This document shows positions 1-5,911 of a stretch of DNA of 7,553 nucleotides, piece after piece (within the stretch, counting starts at the first letter, position 1; each line of letters opens with the position of its first letter). The DNA lies in assembly GCA_944372275.1 (NCBI GenBank), contig CALVYO010000066.1, positions 1 through 7,553 on the forward strand. The letters run 5' to 3'. This DNA is from an uncultured Bacilli bacterium. GTDB taxonomy: Bacteria > Bacillota_I > Bacilli_A > RF39 > UBA660. Position numbers and translations under genes: made by a program. A model generated the notes under the pieces. The model was not told where the DNA came from. It saw nothing but the letters and a program-made list of their open reading frames with translations, and ran no database searches.

Positions 1-95
1 TCTACTGTGCCACCATCTTTTAACTGATTTCTAATTGGAAATAACAAGACTACCAAAATTATTGCTACTGAAATTATGATTACTTTCTTCTTCAA
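1..95 (-). CDS. N-terminus of a small membrane-anchored protein (partial, TTG start)
   Basis: The reading frame runs off the left edge, leaving 31 codons. The visible part has a short basic start (LKKK), a hydrophobic stretch of about 16 residues (VIIISVAIILVVLLFP) and then IRNQLKDGGTV. This is a signal-anchor or uncleaved signal peptide followed by an extracytoplasmic region. From memory, small Clostridia proteins of unknown function carry a similar membrane segment followed by a 'LKDGGTVEYKA' motif; this resemblance is recalled, not checked. The start is TTG at 95-93 because a good ribosome-binding site (GAGGTG, 107-102) lies 6 nt upstream and no ATG is available in frame. An extended -10 promoter sits about 45 nt upstream. 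It points the same way as the 480-residue gene but has its own promoter. Whether it belongs to the element or to the host chromosome cannot be told. Confidence 0.6.
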   Translation of the reverse strand, partial: MKKKVIIISVAIILVVLLFPIRNQLKDGGTV

Positions 96-101
96 ATTTT
101 A

Positions 102-107
102 CACCTC
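102..107 (-). promoter_or_regulatory. Ribosome-binding site fixing the TTG start
   Basis: GAGGTG read on the minus strand, 6 nt before the TTG at 95-93. It is the reason for choosing a non-ATG start for the partial membrane protein. Confidence 0.55.
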
Positions 108-138
108 ACTTTCAAATTACTATTTATCTATCTATTCC

Positions 139-147
139 ATTATACCA
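139..147 (-). promoter_or_regulatory. Extended -10 promoter for the partial membrane protein
   Basis: On the minus strand the sequence reads TGGTATAAT: a perfect TATAAT (144-139) preceded by the TGn extension (147-145). The -35 region is weak (TTAATA at 18-nt spacing), which is usual for extended -10 promoters. Transcription would start near 132 and read into the TTG-start gene at 95. Confidence 0.6.
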
Positions 148-178
148 TGTTTTTAGAAGTTTTATTAAGACTATTTTT

Positions 179-204
179 AGAGGCAATTTTGTCTCTTTTT
201 TCTT
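179..204 (+). terminator. Candidate intrinsic terminator, plus strand
   Basis: AGAGGCA (179-185) pairs with TGTCTCT (190-196), including one G-T pair, around a 4-nt loop. It runs straight into a T tract (196-201, then CTT). The T tract is only on the plus-strand side, so it would stop plus-strand transcription. No plus-strand gene precedes it in the window, and both flanking genes are on the minus strand. It may be an antisense stop or a relic. Confidence 0.4.
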
Positions 205-262
205 CCTTAAACGAGTCTTATATTTCATATTAAAGGACCCCAGTAGTTTATTTTATTCGATA

Positions 263-1705
263 TTACATTTCTTTTTCTCTGCACTTTTGAGTTCTTAAAC
301 GTCCGAGTTCTTTTTTTCTTATGGCATAACATTCATCGCATAGTATATCTTTGGTTTCAATAGGATGACGTTGACCTTTTGGAATTTGCTTATGGCATTC
401 ATTACAATAAGGTAATGGTTTCGTTATTTCAGAGTTACCTAGATAATCGTGGTAAAAGACATCCCAAGCTGCAATAGCTGTACTTTCATACTCCTTTGCA
501 TTATAAAATAGCACTTTATTGTCTTTTTTATACGGAATTTTCTTTTCATATATATTTAGTTTTAAATCATAAATAGAATTAAATTCGTTCATTATATAAT
601 TATGATATTTATCTGCGTCTGAAATTAGATTTGTGATACTTTTGTCAAGAGTTGGATTAAGTCCAATAGTTGCTAGAATATATTTTAATTTATCTTCTTT
701 ATCTTCAATTCTTTTTAAACCTTGTTTGTTTTTACGTGTTTTCTGCTTTTTTTTGTCTTTAGCATTTTTTTCGCTTTTTATATAGTTTTTCCATAATTCA
801 CCAAATAAGTATATTGATAAGCTGATACTTATTAAATTAATTATCGGTACTGTGTTTTCGCTTAGTTCATATAGAGACTTATAATCGTCTCTCTTTTTTA
901 TTTCTTCTTTTGAAAAGTTATCAATTACTTCACCAGTAAATGTTATCTTATTCATAATATGTGGAGCTATACTTTCTCTGTCAGTCCAAAATGGCATACC
1001 GAATTGTTCACACCATTCTTTGATAGTTACATAGATTTCAGTAGTATGTTCATTTTTACTGTTTTCTTTAATTACAAAAATTTCACTAAATAGATATCTT
1101 ATGTCATATAGCATATAGTCAATTTTATCGAGTAGAGATATGCAATCAATGCTATCCATTTTTTGTATAAGTTTACTAAATACATCTTCATATGCTCGTT
1201 TTATATTCCAACCTGAACGCGAATCACTAAACTCTATTCCCCAATACCTATCATCTTCTAGTTCTTTTAATTGTATACTGATTAGTCTGGGATTGTTTGT
1301 AACACTAACGTTTTTTTTATTTTCTTTTTCTAATAATCGATATGCTTCACTATAGAATTCAAAAGCAACTTTGTAGTGTGAATAATTTTTATTCTTATTT
1401 TCATTAAATGCATTCACATATTCCTTAATGTTTTTATCAATATATGTTTTCTCTATAGGTATTTTAGAATTTAATGCTCGTTCTATTTCAGTTGTTCGTT
1501 TTTCCAATTCTTCAAGAATTATATTGTATAAATTTTTGCCTAATTTACGTGTTGTTTGTACTAGAGAATGTGGGTCTATTTCCATACTTTTTTCTTCGGA
1601 TTTTGGATCTTCGCCGGACAATAACACATTCTTCATACCATTGTCAAGACTTAAATTATAATTTTTGAACTTTTTTAAGTTTTTTATGAAAATTGCTGAT
1701 TTCAT
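263..1705 (-). CDS. Protein of unknown function with C-terminal zinc-binding motif
   Basis: 480 residues; I do not recognise the family with confidence. The C-terminus has a treble-clef or zinc-ribbon-like motif: C434-x2-C437, then 18 residues including H438 and H447, then C456-x2-C459. A very basic tail follows (IRKKELGRLRTQKCREK). This recalls the cysteine-rich tails of several Firmicutes DUF proteins (a DUF6076-type protein is a guess). Residues 285-304 (TVPIINLISISLSIYLFGEL) are hydrophobic enough to be a membrane segment or a buried helix. A strongly basic stretch follows at about 308-333. The rest is charged and largely helical in composition, with no nucleotide-binding motif. The ATG at 1705 has AAAGGAG (1723-1717) 11 nt upstream, slightly long, and a good promoter. 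It is transcribed divergently from the replication module, in the position often held by a regulator or cargo gene. Nucleic-acid binding is an inference from the zinc motif and basic tail. Confidence 0.85.
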   Translation of the reverse strand: MKSAIFIKNLKKFKNYNLSLDNGMKNVLLSGEDPKSEEKSMEIDPHSLVQTTRKLGKNLYNIILEELEKRTTEIERALNSKIPIEKTYIDKNIKEYVNAFNENKNKNYSHYKVAFEFYSEAYRLLEKENKKNVSVTNNPRLISIQLKELEDDRYWGIEFSDSRSGWNIKRAYEDVFSKLIQKMDSIDCISLLDKIDYMLYDIRYLFSEIFVIKENSKNEHTTEIYVTIKEWCEQFGMPFWTDRESIAPHIMNKITFTGEVIDNFSKEEIKKRDDYKSLYELSENTVPIINLISISLSIYLFGELWKNYIKSEKNAKDKKKQKTRKNKQGLKRIEDKEDKLKYILATIGLNPTLDKSITNLISDADKYHNYIMNEFNSIYDLKLNIYEKKIPYKKDNKVLFYNAKEYESTAIAAWDVFYHDYLGNSEITKPLPYCNECHKQIPKGQRHPIETKDILCDECYAIRKKELGRLRTQKCREKEM

Positions 1706-1732
1706 AAGGGATTAAGCTCCTTTCTTTTTTCT

Positions 1733-1761
1733 ATTTTAAGTGAATTTAAGCTAGAAGTCAA
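1733..1761 (-). promoter_or_regulatory. Sigma-A-type promoter of the zinc-motif gene
   Basis: On the minus strand, TTGACT (1761-1756) and TAAAAT (1738-1733) are separated by exactly 17 bp. They match the consensus at 5 of 6 positions each. The start of transcription would be near 1726, just ahead of the ribosome-binding site at 1723-1717. It is the best-formed -35/-10 promoter in the window. Confidence 0.7.
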
Positions 1762-1767
1762 TCATTT

Positions 1768-1789
1768 GTAACGCTAATGTAACTCTAAT
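1768..1789. repeat. Tandem 11-bp direct repeat in the divergent control region
   Basis: GTAACGCTAAT (1768-1778) is followed without a gap by GTAACTCTAAT (1779-1789); 10 of 11 bases match. The period of about one helical turn puts both copies on the same DNA face. It lies directly upstream of the -35 box of the minus-strand promoter and upstream of the plus-strand promoter candidate, so it is well placed as an operator. Only two copies are seen, too few to call an iteron origin. Confidence 0.5.
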
Positions 1790-1811
1790 TTTATTATTTT
1801 AAAAAAGTTCA

Positions 1812-1820
1812 TGGTCTAAT
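1812..1820 (+). promoter_or_regulatory. Candidate extended -10 promoter for the plus-strand cluster
   Basis: TGGTCTAAT: the -10 TCTAAT (1815-1820, 5 of 6 consensus) has a TGn extension. No good -35 lies at 16-18 bp; the region upstream is an A/T tract. Transcription would start near 1827, giving a leader of about 60 nt before the ATG at 1886. A near-identical element (TGGTGTAAT) precedes the second gene. Confidence 0.35.
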
Positions 1821-1840
1821 ATTATTGTCAAGCGGAAAGA

Positions 1841-1848
1841 GTGCGCAC
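1841..1848. promoter_or_regulatory. GC-rich 8-bp palindrome in the leader
   Basis: GTGCGCAC is a perfect palindrome and the only strongly GC-rich spot in this AT-rich intergenic region. It lies between the promoter candidate and the ribosome-binding site (AAGGAGG, 1874-1880) of the first plus-strand gene. It could be an operator, but its short length makes this weak. Confidence 0.25.
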
Positions 1849-1885
1849 AACTGATGTTTGATAAATATAGTTTAAGGAGGATCTC

Positions 1886-2359
1886 ATGTTAGATCAGAAA
1901 TTTATAGTCGATGGTAGTGACTTTAAAAATCTACCACTAAGATCTGCTATTTATGCTAGAACTTTAGGTATTGATTCTATGGAAATGCTTACTAGTCGTT
2001 TAGACAGCATAACAAAACTTGTTAGAGAAGAAACAACTTGGGAACCAGTTGTTTGGTACTCAGATTTCAATCGTTCTGCAAGATGTCTATGTGAGCAATT
2101 TGAACTTCAAGAAATGTTAATAGATGCTAGTGATTCTCATGCATTTGACATTATAGTTGTAGGTCGATTCTCACAAATGGCGAGAAATAGTAACATTATT
2201 GATTATTTATTAGAAGACGGAACACTTAAAGTTCCTGTGTACTGTATTGAAGAAGACATTATAGTTACAAGTGATCCTGATAATGTTAAGGAAACTTTAA
2301 TGGCTGCTGCTGAAGCAAATATCATTGAATCTGAAAAAATGATGAATTTAGAAGATTAG
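1886..2359 (+). CDS. Stand-alone serine-recombinase-like domain lacking the catalytic serine
   Basis: 157 residues. The order of motifs matches the N-terminal catalytic domain of serine recombinases. AIYARTL (21-27) stands where the family has 'IYARVS'. A long helix and 'TTWEPVVWYSD' (51-60) match the 'W-E-L-V-x-x-Y-x-D' strand. 'AFDIIVVGRFSQMARN' (86-101) matches 'FDxIIxxSxSRFxRN', and 'VPVYCIEEDI' (116-125) matches the following strand. The residue at the nucleophile position is Leu27 instead of Ser, and the first arginine of the SRFxRN motif is Gln97, with Arg100 kept. The recombinase DNA-binding and coiled-coil regions are absent. It should therefore be catalytically inactive and may act as a protein- or DNA-binding partner, which is inference. 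The ATG has AAGGAGG (1874-1880) 5 nt upstream. It heads the replication cluster and resembles the next gene, which points to a duplication. Confidence 0.85.
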   Translation: MLDQKFIVDGSDFKNLPLRSAIYARTLGIDSMEMLTSRLDSITKLVREETTWEPVVWYSDFNRSARCLCEQFELQEMLIDASDSHAFDIIVVGRFSQMARNSNIIDYLLEDGTLKVPVYCIEEDIIVTSDPDNVKETLMAAAEANIIESEKMMNLED

Positions 2360-2375
2360 TGATAATGTGCTAAAA

Positions 2376-2413
2376 GTGGTTAGAGAGAGCCATCAGGTTC
2401 TCTCTCCAACCAC
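2376..2413. promoter_or_regulatory. Strong 14-bp inverted repeat between the paralogous genes
   Basis: The arm at 2376-2389 (GTGGTTAGAGAGAG) pairs with the arm at 2400-2413 (CTCTCTCCAACCAC) with a single A-C mismatch and a 10-nt loop. In RNA it would form a very stable hairpin 16 nt after the stop codon of the first gene. No T tract follows (CTTAATG), so it is not a typical intrinsic terminator. It could be an mRNA-stabilising stem, a partial stop separating gene 1 from the genes downstream, or a protein-binding site. Confidence 0.55.
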
Positions 2414-2436
2414 CTTAATGAAAGTAATTAAAAGAG

Positions 2437-2445
2437 TGGTGTAAT
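2437..2445 (+). promoter_or_regulatory. Candidate extended -10 promoter for the recA-like to xis operon
   Basis: TGGTGTAAT: the -10 TGTAAT (2440-2445) has a TGn extension, and the -35 at 17 bp (AATGAA) is poor. It is almost the same nonamer as the candidate at 1812-1820. The predicted start falls at about 2452, on the GTTCATGAAC palindrome. Confidence 0.35.
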
Positions 2446-2451
2446 AGACTT

Positions 2452-2461
2452 GTTCATGAAC
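2452..2461. promoter_or_regulatory. Perfect 10-bp palindrome, candidate operator
   Basis: GTTCATGAAC reads the same on both strands and overlaps the predicted transcription start of the downstream operon. The half GTTCATG also occurs at 1807-1813, overlapping the other extended -10 candidate. It is not a LexA box, which has the opposite GAAC...GTTC order. Confidence 0.35.
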
Positions 2462-2489
2462 GAATTTTTATTAATTAGGAGGAAATATT

Positions 2490-2897
2490 ATGGATTTAAA
2501 AGATTTTATTGTCTCTGGTAAGGACATTAAACAATTACCGCTTAAAGTTGCTTGTGAAGAAGAGTATGCTGAGTCAGTTAAAGAATTTATTTCAGCTGAA
2601 ACAAGTTGGAGTTTAGTTAAGGTGTTTAAAGAAAATTATCTTTCATCTAATGAACCAAATAGATTTATTGATTATGTGATAGGTTTTGATCATAACTATG
2701 CGTTTGACTTGGTTATAATTAAGAACTTTTCTCAAATCTGTGAGAATGAATTGTTTGCTGTGTTTTTGACGGACGAAATGGTACCTCTTATTCCTGTATT
2801 TTGTATAGATTCTGAGGAAATTATATCTAATTTATCCAATGATGCTATGCAATGTGTAAATGAAATCGGTTTTATGAGAGAGGATGAATTATTATGA
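2490..2897 (+). CDS. Second, more divergent serine-recombinase-like inactive domain
   Basis: 135 residues, a clear paralogue of the gene before it. Matching blocks are FIVSGKDIKQLPLK (6-19) with FIVDGSDFKNLPLR, AETSWSLVKVF (36-46) with EETTWEPVVWY, AFDLVIIKNFSQICEN (71-86) with AFDIIVVGRFSQMARN, and IPVFCIDSEEII (101-112) with VPVYCIEEDIIV. The 'YAR-x-S' active-site loop is gone (VACEEEYAES instead), as are both arginines of the SRFxRN motif. About 15-20 residues are missing around the active-site loop. On its own it would be hard to recognise as recombinase-like; the paralogue makes the link. The ATG has AGGAGG (2477-2482) 7 nt upstream. Its stop overlaps the start of the recA-like gene (ATGA, 2894-2897), so the two are translationally coupled, which favours a role with the RecA-like protein or the replication module. 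Confidence 0.8.
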   Translation: MDLKDFIVSGKDIKQLPLKVACEEEYAESVKEFISAETSWSLVKVFKENYLSSNEPNRFIDYVIGFDHNYAFDLVIIKNFSQICENELFAVFLTDEMVPLIPVFCIDSEEIISNLSNDAMQCVNEIGFMREDELL

Positions 2898-3934
2898 TAA
2901 AGAATATTAAATTACCTGATTTATGTGATGATTGTTTTGAAGACAATACTATTATAGAAACTAAAATATATCCCATTGATTACCTACTTAAAGGAGGTCT
3001 CGAATTGGGTTATATGTTTCAATTTGTTGGTGCTTCAGCTGTTGGTAAAAGTACAATTGCGTTACAGATTGCTAAAAGTGTCTGTGAGCAAGGTTATAAC
3101 TTGTTATACCTTGATAGCGAGGGTTCTATTACTCAAGAAATGTTAAAGACAACAGGTGTAATGGAACATTACAATGATCAGTTCTATTTGCAAAAGTGTT
3201 CAAAGTTTGATGAGGTTGAGAAAGTATTAGATCGATTTATATCTACTGGAGAGATAAGCTTTATTTTTATCGATTCATTAGCTGCTTTGATAAATCCTGG
3301 TTTTGTGAATCTAAACCATGATAAAACTAAATTTGGTAAAACTGGAATTTCAATAACTACTAATGATGCTCATGTAACGAGTGGACCTTTATCTAAATTT
3401 ATGACTAAATATAGATCATTAGCTACAAGTCAGAATATTTGTTTTGTACTGATTAATCAATATCGTACGTCGATAGATGACCATTACAATACCAGCACGA
3501 AATTATATGGACCTAAGAATGTACAATATGCCTCTGATGTGATTATTAAGATAAACGATTGTGCATCAATTGGACCATTTAAATCATTTAAAGATTTTAC
3601 AAAAGAAACTTCTCCGAGTGTTGGTAAACCACTTGAGTTTGAAGTATATAGGAGCAATAAGCTTAGTCCTGGGATAAAGAGTCCTGGTTACCTTAAATAT
3701 GGTTCAGGAATTGATAATATGTATAGTTATTTTCATGAGTTGAAGGAAAATAACATTATAACACAAGCTGGAGTTTACTATAGTTTACCTTTTCATGGTA
3801 CTGAAATTAAAGAAAAAGGCGCTATAAATTTTATTGAAAAGTTAAGATGTGAAAATTTTAACGCTAGTGATTTTAAGGAATTAATAAGTTCAAATAATTC
3901 GAATATCGATTCAGATGGTGATATGGAGGTATAG
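2894..3934 (+). CDS. RecA/UvsX-like recombinase ATPase
   Basis: 346 residues, near the size of bacterial RecA. Walker A is GASAVGKS (46-53). The strand with the catalytic glutamate is LLYLDSEGSI (E76). Walker B is FIFIDSLAAL (D127). FVLINQYRTSI (184-194) is the RecA motif 'viFiNQiR' leading into the DNA-binding L2 loop. LYGPKNVQYASDVIIKI matches RecA's 'GGnALkfYAS' segment. The RecA N-terminal helix is shortened to a stretch with a CDDC motif (11-14), and the C-terminus ends in an acidic tail. Expected role: ATP-dependent filament formation on single-stranded DNA and strand exchange, probably for element replication or repair, as UvsX does in T4. Synteny with a DnaB-like helicase supports this phage-type role. 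The start overlaps the previous stop by 4 bp, with GAGAGAGG upstream. It is too divergent to be the host housekeeping recA. Confidence 0.9.
   Translation: MIKNIKLPDLCDDCFEDNTIIETKIYPIDYLLKGGLELGYMFQFVGASAVGKSTIALQIAKSVCEQGYNLLYLDSEGSITQEMLKTTGVMEHYNDQFYLQKCSKFDEVEKVLDRFISTGEISFIFIDSLAALINPGFVNLNHDKTKFGKTGISITTNDAHVTSGPLSKFMTKYRSLATSQNICFVLINQYRTSIDDHYNTSTKLYGPKNVQYASDVIIKINDCASIGPFKSFKDFTKETSPSVGKPLEFEVYRSNKLSPGIKSPGYLKYGSGIDNMYSYFHELKENNIITQAGVYYSLPFHGTEIKEKGAINFIEKLRCENFNASDFKELISSNNSNIDSDGDMEV
3925..3929 (+). promoter_or_regulatory. Ribosome-binding site deciding the start at 3939
   Basis: GGAGG lies 9 nt before the ATG at 3939. The alternative in-frame ATG at 3915 is inside the recA-like gene and would put this site within the coding region. 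Confidence 0.6.
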
Positions 3935-3938
3935 TTGT

Positions 3939-4448
3939 ATGGATAAGGTTGAGAAAATTCAAGCATTAAATTATTTACACCCTTTGTTCAAGGTTAAACC
4001 TAATAATATGTATTTAGATAAAATGAGGTTTTTAACCAAAGAACTTTTAGAGCAAGGTATAGTGTTTTCAAGTACACAAAAGTGTTATACAGAATTATTT
4101 TTATCTATTCTTATTACACTAAAATCTGCTCCAAGTTATCAAGTAATTGATTCATATAAGTTGATTGATATTGATAACAAAACATTGAAAGATGAATATC
4201 AAGGATTATATAGTTTAGCAAAACCTGATGTTTTATTTATCAAGTGTGGTACATCCGATAAGGGTTTATCTGACAAGTTAAAACTTTATATTGGAAATTG
4301 TATAGATGTTCTAGCTGAAGAACGATATTTCAAAGGATTGAGAACATATATTTTCAACTATGGTTCTAAGAAAGACTTCTTGGAGTATCAAAGTAGTTTT
4401 CAATGGAAGTTTGTAAATATAAATTTTGAAAGTAAGGAGGAAATTTAA
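3939..4448 (+). CDS. Unknown protein, possible degenerate helicase-loader ATPase
   Basis: 169 residues from the ATG at 3939, preferred to an in-frame ATG at 3915 (8 codons earlier) because GGAGG at 3925-3929 is correctly spaced for 3939. I do not recognise the family with certainty. The second half, PDVLFIKCGTSDKGLSDK followed by LAEERYFKGLRTYIFNYG, resembles the Walker B ('LLIIDDLG') and sensor-1 ('ILxxRYxxxLPTIITSN') region of DnaC/DnaI-type AAA+ helicase loaders. The acidic Walker B residues are replaced by KC, and no Walker A motif is present, so ATP hydrolysis is unlikely. It sits 4 bp after the recA-like gene and 2 bp before the DnaB-like helicase, the usual place for a loader or helicase accessory factor. 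The function is inferred from position and a weak motif. Confidence 0.8.
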   Translation: MDKVEKIQALNYLHPLFKVKPNNMYLDKMRFLTKELLEQGIVFSSTQKCYTELFLSILITLKSAPSYQVIDSYKLIDIDNKTLKDEYQGLYSLAKPDVLFIKCGTSDKGLSDKLKLYIGNCIDVLAEERYFKGLRTYIFNYGSKKDFLEYQSSFQWKFVNINFESKEEI

Positions 4449-4450
4449 TT

Positions 4451-5911
4451 ATGCATTATTCATTTGATGATATATTATGCAATTTATTTAAGGTGGAAAG
4501 AACAATGTTAATTGATTGTTTGAATCTACTTAAAAATAATAATTTAGACGATAAATTATTAACATTGGATGAAGATAGAAAACTTAAATGTTTTGAGACT
4601 ATTTTTAACAATTTAGGATCTGTACCAACAATTGATTTATTTAAAGTACAATATCCTAATTATGATGGTGATTCCAAATTAGAAATAACTAATTTACTTG
4701 GGGCTATTAGACTTTTTATCAAACAAAGAAGAAATGTATTAGCTTCTAGAAATCTAATATGTGAAGCAAACAAAGTAGCTGTTGAAGGAATAACACCAGA
4801 AATATCTAATCAGATTAGTGATATTTTAAAATCAGATTCAGTCGAATTAACTTATTCAAATGTTCAAGATAGAATTATAGACTATTATGAAAAACAAGCA
4901 GATAATTCTGGTATTAAAACTGGTATTGAACAAGTAGACAAAGTTATTGGAGGTCTTAAAGCTGGTCAAGTATCAGTTGTATCAGGGTTCACAGGTCATG
5001 GAAAAAGTATTGCATCTGTAAGTATTATGCACTCTGCTATAGAACAAGGTTACAACGTGTGCTATATCTCTCTTGAACTTAGTGCTGAGCATTTAATGTA
5101 TAACATGATTTCAAGACATTCATTGGATAATAAATTTACTAAGAAGATTGAACATAGAGATTTAAAGTCTAAATCATTGAGTGAAGAGTGTTGGAATTAT
5201 GTTAAAGAGGAAATTATTCCTGACTTAGGTACTTTACCTGGTAAGTTCTATATCCTAGATGAACAAGATATTGAAGCTTATAATTATTTTGCTTTTGATC
5301 GTAAACTTCAGGAAATTGAGAATTTATGTTTTAAAGAGACTGGTAAAGGTCTTGACTTAATAATTGTTGACCACATTCAGATGTTAGCTTTCTCTAATCA
5401 AACAGCAAAGCTGTCAGAAAACTCTCTCATTAACAGATGGTGCAATTATTTCAGAAGCAATTGTCTAGACTTCCTAAAATCAAAAAGACAGGTCCATGTT
5501 ATACTTGTTGCTCAGATTAATCGTCAAGGTTATTTAAAAGCTTTGAGAAATAATGGTATGTATAATTTAACTGCCTTAAAAGAAGCAAATGAAATTGAGA
5601 CTTGTGCATCAGTTATATTAGGTATATTTGCAGATCCACTATTGATTTTGTCAAATCAAGTTAAAGTTGGAATATTAAAGAATCGTGATGGTGATAGACT
5701 ATCAGAACCATATCTATGTTCAGCAAATTATGCGTATCAATTGATTGGTGGTAATGGTTCTACTTTAAGTACAACTATGGCTAATGCAGAATTAAATGAT
5801 TTATTTAGTATGAGTCAATTTATGAATGAAGAATGCTTTAGTACAACTTATAATTTTGCGCCAATAGAACCATTAGGTATAGAAGAATTTGAGGTGTCAG
5901 ATGAATATTAA
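4451..5911 (+). CDS. DnaB-like replicative DNA helicase
   Basis: 486 residues, a typical length for DnaB. The C-terminal RecA-fold domain is complete. TGIEQVDKVIGGLKAGQV (157-174) is the standard entry. Walker A is GFTGHGKS (179-186). YISLEL carries the catalytic glutamate (E209). Walker B is LIIVDHIQML (D307). ILVAQINRQG (Q355) is motif H3, and LTALKEANEIETCASVILGI matches the DnaB 'LRESGAIEQDAD' motif. KVGILKNRDGD carries the arginine finger (K410, R412). The N-terminal 150 residues are helical and not obviously the classic DnaB N-domain, so the loader and primase contacts may differ. Expected role: hexameric 5'-to-3' unwinding at the element's fork. AAGGAGG (4434-4440) precedes the ATG. 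The last 11 bp overlap the excisionase-like gene. No primase or initiator is encoded beside it. Confidence 0.93.
   Translation: MHYSFDDILCNLFKVERTMLIDCLNLLKNNNLDDKLLTLDEDRKLKCFETIFNNLGSVPTIDLFKVQYPNYDGDSKLEITNLLGAIRLFIKQRRNVLASRNLICEANKVAVEGITPEISNQISDILKSDSVELTYSNVQDRIIDYYEKQADNSGIKTGIEQVDKVIGGLKAGQVSVVSGFTGHGKSIASVSIMHSAIEQGYNVCYISLELSAEHLMYNMISRHSLDNKFTKKIEHRDLKSKSLSEECWNYVKEEIIPDLGTLPGKFYILDEQDIEAYNYFAFDRKLQEIENLCFKETGKGLDLIIVDHIQMLAFSNQTAKLSENSLINRWCNYFRSNCLDFLKSKRQVHVILVAQINRQGYLKALRNNGMYNLTALKEANEIETCASVILGIFADPLLILSNQVKVGILKNRDGDRLSEPYLCSANYAYQLIGGNGSTLSTTMANAELNDLFSMSQFMNEECFSTTYNFAPIEPLGIEEFEVSDEY
5891..5896 (+). promoter_or_regulatory. Ribosome-binding site inside the helicase gene, for the xis-like gene
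   Basis: GAGGTG lies 4 nt before the ATG at 5901, within the last codons of the helicase gene. It favours 5901 over the upstream in-frame TTG at 5889. Confidence 0.5.

Noticed and set aside
209..216. Inverted copy of the ACTCGTTT part of the arm-type repeat, suggesting the element's other end
   Set aside because: Only 8 bp match, which can occur by chance in this length, and no tRNA or core-like overlap is found nearby.
1140..1668. Three plus-strand open frames of 64-77 codons
   Set aside because: They lie opposite the 480-residue minus-strand gene, have no proper ribosome-binding sites and give low-complexity hydrophobic proteins; they are shadows.
1768..1789. Iteron-type replication origin
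   Set aside because: There are only two repeat copies and no initiator gene; an operator is the simpler reading.
1886..2359. Functional serine resolvase, or a pseudogene of one
   Set aside because: The nucleophile and an active-site arginine are replaced but the frame is open, well translated and has a similarly intact paralogue, so it looks like a maintained non-catalytic protein.
2452..2461. LexA/SOS box
   Set aside because: The palindrome is GTTC..GAAC, the reverse order of the Gram-positive LexA site GAAC-N4-GTTC; no true LexA site was noticed in the promoter regions.
3915..3938. Earlier ATG adding MVIWRYSC to the putative loader
   Set aside because: It overlaps the end of the recA-like gene, and the GGAGG at 3925 is placed for the ATG at 3939.
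5889..5900. TTG start adding four residues to the excisionase-like protein
   Set aside because: The only ribosome-binding site (GAGGTG, 5891-5896) lies after this TTG and before the ATG at 5901.
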